The notes beneath the pieces are model-generated. The model was not told the origin of the DNA, ran no database searches, and saw only the letters and a program-made list of their open reading frames with translations. From Kribbella aluminosa (lineage in GTDB: Bacteria > Actinomycetota > Actinomycetes > Propionibacteriales > Kribbellaceae): a stretch of 64,000 nt of DNA. The DNA lies in assembly GCF_017876295.1 (NCBI RefSeq), contig NZ_JAGINT010000001.1:992001-1056000 (forward strand). The letters run 5' to 3'. Every line of letters starts with the position of its first letter. Position 1 is the first letter of the stretch. Shown here piece after piece: positions 60,758 to 64,000 of this stretch. The translations under genes were made by a program, and so were the position numbers.

Positions 60758-61243
60758 TCAGCCCCCCGCGATCAGATCGGCCACCGCGTCCACGCCCTCA
60801 CGAGTGCCGACCACGACGAGCGTGTCCCCGATCGCGAACCGGAAGTCCGGCGTCGGCGACGGGGTCGCCCCGATCCGCCGCAGGACGGCCACGATCGAGG
60901 CACCGGTACGGCTGCGGGCCTGGGTGTCGCCGAGCGTCCGCCCGGAGTACGGCGACTTGGCCGTGACCGGGATGTGCTCGGTGACCAGGTCGATCTCGAT
61001 CTCACCGCGGACCGGGTCGATCCGCTCCGGGAGCAGCAGTTGCGCGAGTGCCGCCGCCTCGCCCTGGCCTAAGGGGACCGACGCCTGGCACTCGTCGTCG
61101 TCCTCCGGTTTGTGGAACCCGAGGAACCGGCGGCCGTCGTTGTGCGCCACGACCGAGACGTGTTTTCCGGACTCGGTGACCAGGTCGTACCGGAGACCGA
61201 TGCCGGGCAGCGTCGTCTTCGTCGGGTGGGCCTGGGCGTCCAT
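60758..61243 (-). CDS. Regulatory subunit of cation:proton antiporter (TrkA-C domain)
   Basis: 161 aa, KhtT-like. An N-terminal domain (GIGLRYDLVTESGKHVSVVA, RRFLGFHKPED) precedes a TrkA-C (RCK_C) domain at about 80-160: GRTLGDTQARSRTGASIVAV, DFRFAIGDTLVVVGTREGVD. RCK_C domains bind nucleotides or c-di-AMP and gate the transporter; here the ligand is unknown. ATG 61243 has CGGAG nine bases upstream; ATG 61259-61261 would add six residues. Confidence 0.88.
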   Translation of the reverse strand: MDAQAHPTKTTLPGIGLRYDLVTESGKHVSVVAHNDGRRFLGFHKPEDDDECQASVPLGQGEAAALAQLLLPERIDPVRGEIEIDLVTEHIPVTAKSPYSGRTLGDTQARSRTGASIVAVLRRIGATPSPTPDFRFAIGDTLVVVGTREGVDAVADLIAGG

Positions 61244-61355
61244 GAGGTACTCCGAATCCATTGGTCGTTAATACAAGGCGTCTGCAATCAATTCTCTCAA
61301 ACCGGACAAGCCACGTGCGGACAAACGATGTGACATGGGATGCAATCAGGTGCAG

Positions 61356-61369
61356 TGCAACGAGTTGCA
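61356..61369. promoter_or_regulatory. Palindrome upstream of the PadR gene
   Basis: tgcaac-ga-gttgca is a perfect 14-bp palindrome, 16 bp before the PadR start, inside a larger repeat with arms atgcaa (61340) and ttgcat (61365). PadR proteins usually bind ATGT/ACAT-type palindromes, so this is only a candidate; it resembles the TetR half-site at 38414. Confidence 0.55.
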
Positions 61370-61385
61370 TAGGTAGCCTCGGTTC

Positions 61386-61928
61386 ATGGCGCTGGAGCAC
61401 GCGATCCTGGTCTCGCTGACCGAGCGGGCCGGTTCCGGGTACGAGTTGGCCCGCCGGTTCGACCGCTCGATCGGGTACTTCTGGCCGGCCACCCACCAGC
61501 AGATCTACCGGGTGCTGCGGCGGATGGACGACGCCGGCTGGGTGAAGCACACCGAGATCGCGCAGGACGGCCGCCCGGACAAGAAGGTCTACCGGATCGC
61601 GGCGGCCGGCCGTACCGAGCTGACCCGCTGGCTGGCCGAGCCGGCCGATCCCGCCGTACTGCGGGACGGTCTCGGCGTGAAGCTCCGCGGCGCCTCGGTC
61701 GGCGACGTGGACGTGGTGCTGAAGGAGGTCGAGCGGCACCGGGCGGAGCACGCCACCCGCCGCGAGGTGTACCGCGGGATCCAGAAGCGCGACTTCCCGA
61801 AGCCGGCCACGTTGCACGGCCGTGAACTGCACCAGTACCTCGTACTTCGCGGCGGCATCCGTGCCGAGGAGTCCTTCGTCGCCTGGTGCGACGAGGTGAT
61901 CGACGCCTTACGGAAGGACTCGGCGTGA
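61386..61928 (+). CDS. PadR-family transcriptional regulator
   Basis: 180 aa. Start MALEHAILVSLTERAGSGYE with HQQIYRVLRRMDDAGWVKHT is the PadR winged-helix; the C-terminal Vir_act_alpha_C helix (about 95-175) forms the dimer. It overlaps the fadH-like gene by 4 nt (GTGA), which it probably controlled before that gene decayed. Confidence 0.93.
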   Translation: MALEHAILVSLTERAGSGYELARRFDRSIGYFWPATHQQIYRVLRRMDDAGWVKHTEIAQDGRPDKKVYRIAAAGRTELTRWLAEPADPAVLRDGLGVKLRGASVGDVDVVLKEVERHRAEHATRREVYRGIQKRDFPKPATLHGRELHQYLVLRGGIRAEESFVAWCDEVIDALRKDSA

Positions 61929-62974
61929 CCGCGTATCCGCACCTGCTGGAACCGTTGGACCTCGGCCATGTGGTGCTGCCGAACCGCGTGATCATGGGCT
62001 CGATGCACACCGGGCTCGAGGACCGGTTGAGCGATCTGCCCAAGCTCACGGCGTATTTCGCCGAGCGGGCCCGGGGTGGCGTCGGGCTGATGGTGACCGG
62101 CGGCTACGCGCCCAACTGGCAGGGCTGGCTGACGCCGTTCGGGTCGAAGCTGGCCAGCAACCGCCAAGCCCGAGCTCATCGCCGGTTGACCGATGCGGTG
62201 CACGCCGAAGGCGGCCGGATCGCCCTGCAGATCCTGCATGCCGGCCGGTACTCGTACCACCCGTTCAGCGTCTCCGCGTCCGCGCTCAAGGCCCCGATCA
62301 ACCCCTTCAAACCCCGCGCCCTGTCCGACGGCGGCGTGCTGAAGCAGATCACGGCGTACGTCGACTGCGCGGCGCTCGCTCGCGAGGCCGGGTACGACGG
62401 GGTCGAGATCATGGGCTCCGAGGGGTACTTCGTCAACCAGTTCCTGTCCGAGCGGACGAACCAGCGGACCGACCGCTGGGGCGGCAGCCCGGAGAACCGG
62501 CGGCGGATCGCGGTCGAGATCGTCCGGCGGACCCGGGAGCGGGTCGGCAAGGACTTCCTGATCATCTACCGGCTGTCCATGGCCGACCTGGTCGAGGGCG
62601 GTCAGAGCTGGGACGATGTGGTTGCGCTGGGCAAGGAGATCGAGGCGGCCGGGGCGTCGATCATCAACACCGGGATCGGCTGGCACGAGGCGCGGGTGCC
62701 GACCATCGTCACGTCCGTACCGCGAGCGGCGTTCACGTCCGTGACCGCGGCGTTCAAACCGCACGTGAACATCCCGGTCGTCACCTCGAACCGGATCAAC
62801 CTGCCACAGGTCGCCGAGGAGGTGCTGGCCCGCGGTGACGCAGACATGGTCAGCATGGCCCGCCCCTTCCTGGCCGATCCGGAATGGGTGCTGAAGGCAA
62901 CTACACGGCGCCGCGCGGTCGCTGGGTCGCCCTGCGGCCGGACCGGGACCCGCGGTACGCGAAGGCGCTGCTGA
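61925..62974 (+). pseudogene. Truncated 2,4-dienoyl-CoA reductase (fadH-like, N-terminal barrel only)
   Basis: The first about 325 residues match the FMN-binding barrel: PHLLEPLDLGHVVLPNRVIM, GGRIALQILHAGRYSYHPFS, YFVNQFLSERTNQRTDRWGG (OYE-type), VVTSNRINLPQVAEEVLARG and MVSMARPFLADPEWV. Then the frame ends in random residues (TTRRRAVAGSPCGRTGTRGT). The [4Fe-4S] cysteines and the FAD/NADPH domains, about half of a normal ~670-aa protein, are missing. The break is near 62900 where an unrelated monooxygenase remnant begins. The GTG start overlaps the PadR stop. Confidence 0.85.
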
Positions 62975-63479
62975 GCTTCCGGTCGCCGGTCCTGAGCTAC
63001 GACCGGCGTGACATCGACGCTCAGAAGCGGCCGGCGACTTCTACCTCGACACCACCAGCCGCGTCGTCGTACCGGACTGGTCGCGTGGGCGGGTCGCGCT
63101 GGTCGGTGACGCCGGGTACTGCGGTTCGCCGATGGCCGGTCACGGTACGGCGCTGTCGCTCGTCGGGGCGTACGTACTGGCGGGGGAGCTGGCCGCGGCG
63201 GCGGGCGATCACGTCCGGGCGTTCCCGGCGTACCAGCGGCGGATGCAGGCGTACGTCGCACAGCGGATGGAGCTTCCGCCGGGCGGGATCAAGATGGCGA
63301 TGCCGATGTCGGCGTTCGGGATCGCGTACCGCGACTTCGTGCTGCGGGTGATGACGTCGCGGATGATGACCGGCGCGCTGAAGAAGCTGGCGGGCGGTAC
63401 GCCGGACGCGATCGACCTGCCCGAGTACTCAGTCGAGCGGGGAGACCCACTCCGGGTTGCGGCCGAGGAGGCCGAGTAG
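62900..63479 (+). pseudogene. FAD-dependent monooxygenase remnant with internal loss
   Basis: Two pieces of a PHBH-like (FAD_binding_3) enzyme in different frames. The first (62902-63030) reads YTAPRGRWVALRP through LLSFRSPVLSYDRRDIDAQKR. The second, shifted frame (about 63034-63479) reads DFYLDTTSRVVVPDWSRGRV, ALVGDAGYCGSPMAGHGTAL, the FAD GD motif, to the end. The ~25 residues that usually separate these blocks (the LLxxxFxG region) are missing, as is the whole N-terminus. Fused to the fadH-like fragment, so the two relics look like one deletion product. It overlaps the following minus-strand gene by 51 nt. Confidence 0.8.
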
Positions 63480-64000
63480 CTGGTCGAGGTCGGGGGCCGT
63501 GCCGGAGACCTTGACGCTGCGCTCGAACGCGTAGCCGGAGCCGCGGTTCGTCTCGGTGTCGGGGATCCGGCGGGCCAGGGTGAGGGCCTGTTCGACCATG
63601 TCCGGCGGCGGCTTGTACGGGACGTCGATCGCGCGGGCCAGGTCCCAGGCGTGCACGATGCAGTCGAGCTGGTGGAAGGTCAGCGCGATCCGGCGCGGGA
63701 ACGAGCCGAACTCGCGGACCTCCACCAGCCGGTCCAGCGCGCCGCCGTCGGCGAACGCGTCGGCGACCCGCACGTTCGAGCGGCGGTACGCACCGGCCGG
63801 GTTGTCGGCGAGCCGGCCGCCGTTCCAGCTGTGGAACGACGCCGAGCCGTTCAGCGCCGCGGCGGCGAGGCCCTCGTTCTGGCTGACCAGGTGCCGCATC
63901 AGCCCGCGCACCGTCCAGTCCGGGCACGGGGTGGGGAACCACAGCTGCTCGGGCCGCACCTGCATGACAACTTCCCCGAGCACTGCACCGGCCCGACGAT
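63429..64000 (-). CDS. TIGR03086-family (mycothiol/maleylpyruvate-isomerase-like) protein, 5' end outside
   Basis: About 190 codons visible; the open frame continues past 64000 with no stop, so the N-terminus is missing. VRPEQLWFPTPCPDWTVRGL, MRHLVSQNEGLAAAALNGSA and ALTFHQLDCIVHAWDLARAI match the DinB/MDMPI helical bundle of TIGR03086, in which these positions hold metal-binding His residues (HLV, HQLD, HAWD). Members may use mycothiol. GTG 63983 is only an internal candidate start. Confidence 0.8.
   Translation of the reverse strand, partial: RRAGAVLGEVVMQVRPEQLWFPTPCPDWTVRGLMRHLVSQNEGLAAAALNGSASFHSWNGGRLADNPAGAYRRSNVRVADAFADGGALDRLVEVREFGSFPRRIALTFHQLDCIVHAWDLARAIDVPYKPPPDMVEQALTLARRIPDTETNRGSGYAFERSVKVSGTAPDLDQLLGLLGRNPEWVSPLD

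Overview
The window is very GC-rich, with GTG and TTG starts, ATGA-coupled operons and mycothiol enzymes, so it is a chromosome segment of a high-GC actinobacterium. Mycothione reductase, a DtxR/IdeR regulator, F420-type luciferase-like oxidoreductases, a GPP34 protein and an EfeUOB system with an iron box fit the Streptomyces/Kribbella/Nocardioides part of the phylum. The density of sugar-uptake genes and regulators (about 13 regulators in 64 kb) suggests a Kribbella-like soil organism, but that genus is an inference. I found no rRNA, tRNA, CRISPR array, transposase or phage gene.

Layout. 1-6.4 kb: a MarR-MFS efflux pair, a DUF4429-like protein, mycothione reductase, a polynucleotide-kinase-like domain fused to a luciferase-like oxidoreductase, and a divergent ThpR 2H phosphoesterase. 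6.4-9.7 kb: the EfeUOB iron transporter behind an iron box. 9.8-14.6 kb: a sugar ABC importer with its LacI repressor, separated by a repeat-filled gap. 14.7-20.7 kb: an acyltransferase/alpha-alpha-barrel fusion, an oxidase remnant, a membrane protein started by a hairpin element, and an MFS-ArsR pair. 21-32 kb: a core-metabolism block (RNA-type methyltransferase, serC, citrate synthase, pdxH) mixed with PhyH/AraC and MMPL/TetR pairs. 32-39.6 kb: a hotdog protein, two TetR genes, a HIT protein, and an amino-sugar operon (ROK kinase, nagA, PfkB kinase, class II aldolase). 39.7-43.2 kb: an APC permease and an ABC/GntR module. 43.3-50.9 kb: IdeR, a methyltransferase, pabB-pabC, an SPFH-RHH-GPP34 operon and a second GntR/ABC module. 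51-56.8 kb: a secreted glycoside hydrolase under a LacI regulator, an F420 oxidoreductase and an SDR. 56.9-59.4 kb: an alkylation-repair operon whose ada/alkA gene carries an apparent frameshift. 59.5-61.3 kb: a CPA2 antiporter with its regulatory subunit. 61.4-64 kb: PadR, two decayed oxidoreductase remnants joined end to end, and a DinB/MDMPI-type gene cut by the window edge.

The most distinctive features lie between genes. Two related inverted repeats (17218-17306 and 39608-39692) place the ribosome binding site and ATG of unrelated membrane-protein genes inside the right arm of a 19-20 bp stem, and each also carries an in-frame ATG in its left arm. Several convergent genes are separated by long, nearly perfect stems without U-tracts. 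Many regulators have clear palindromic operators beside them: TetR at 31117, 33003 and 38414; ArsR at 20238; GntR at 43227; LacI at 12979 and 55051; IdeR boxes at 6371 and possibly 43296.

All calls come from reading the sequence and family knowledge. No database search was run.
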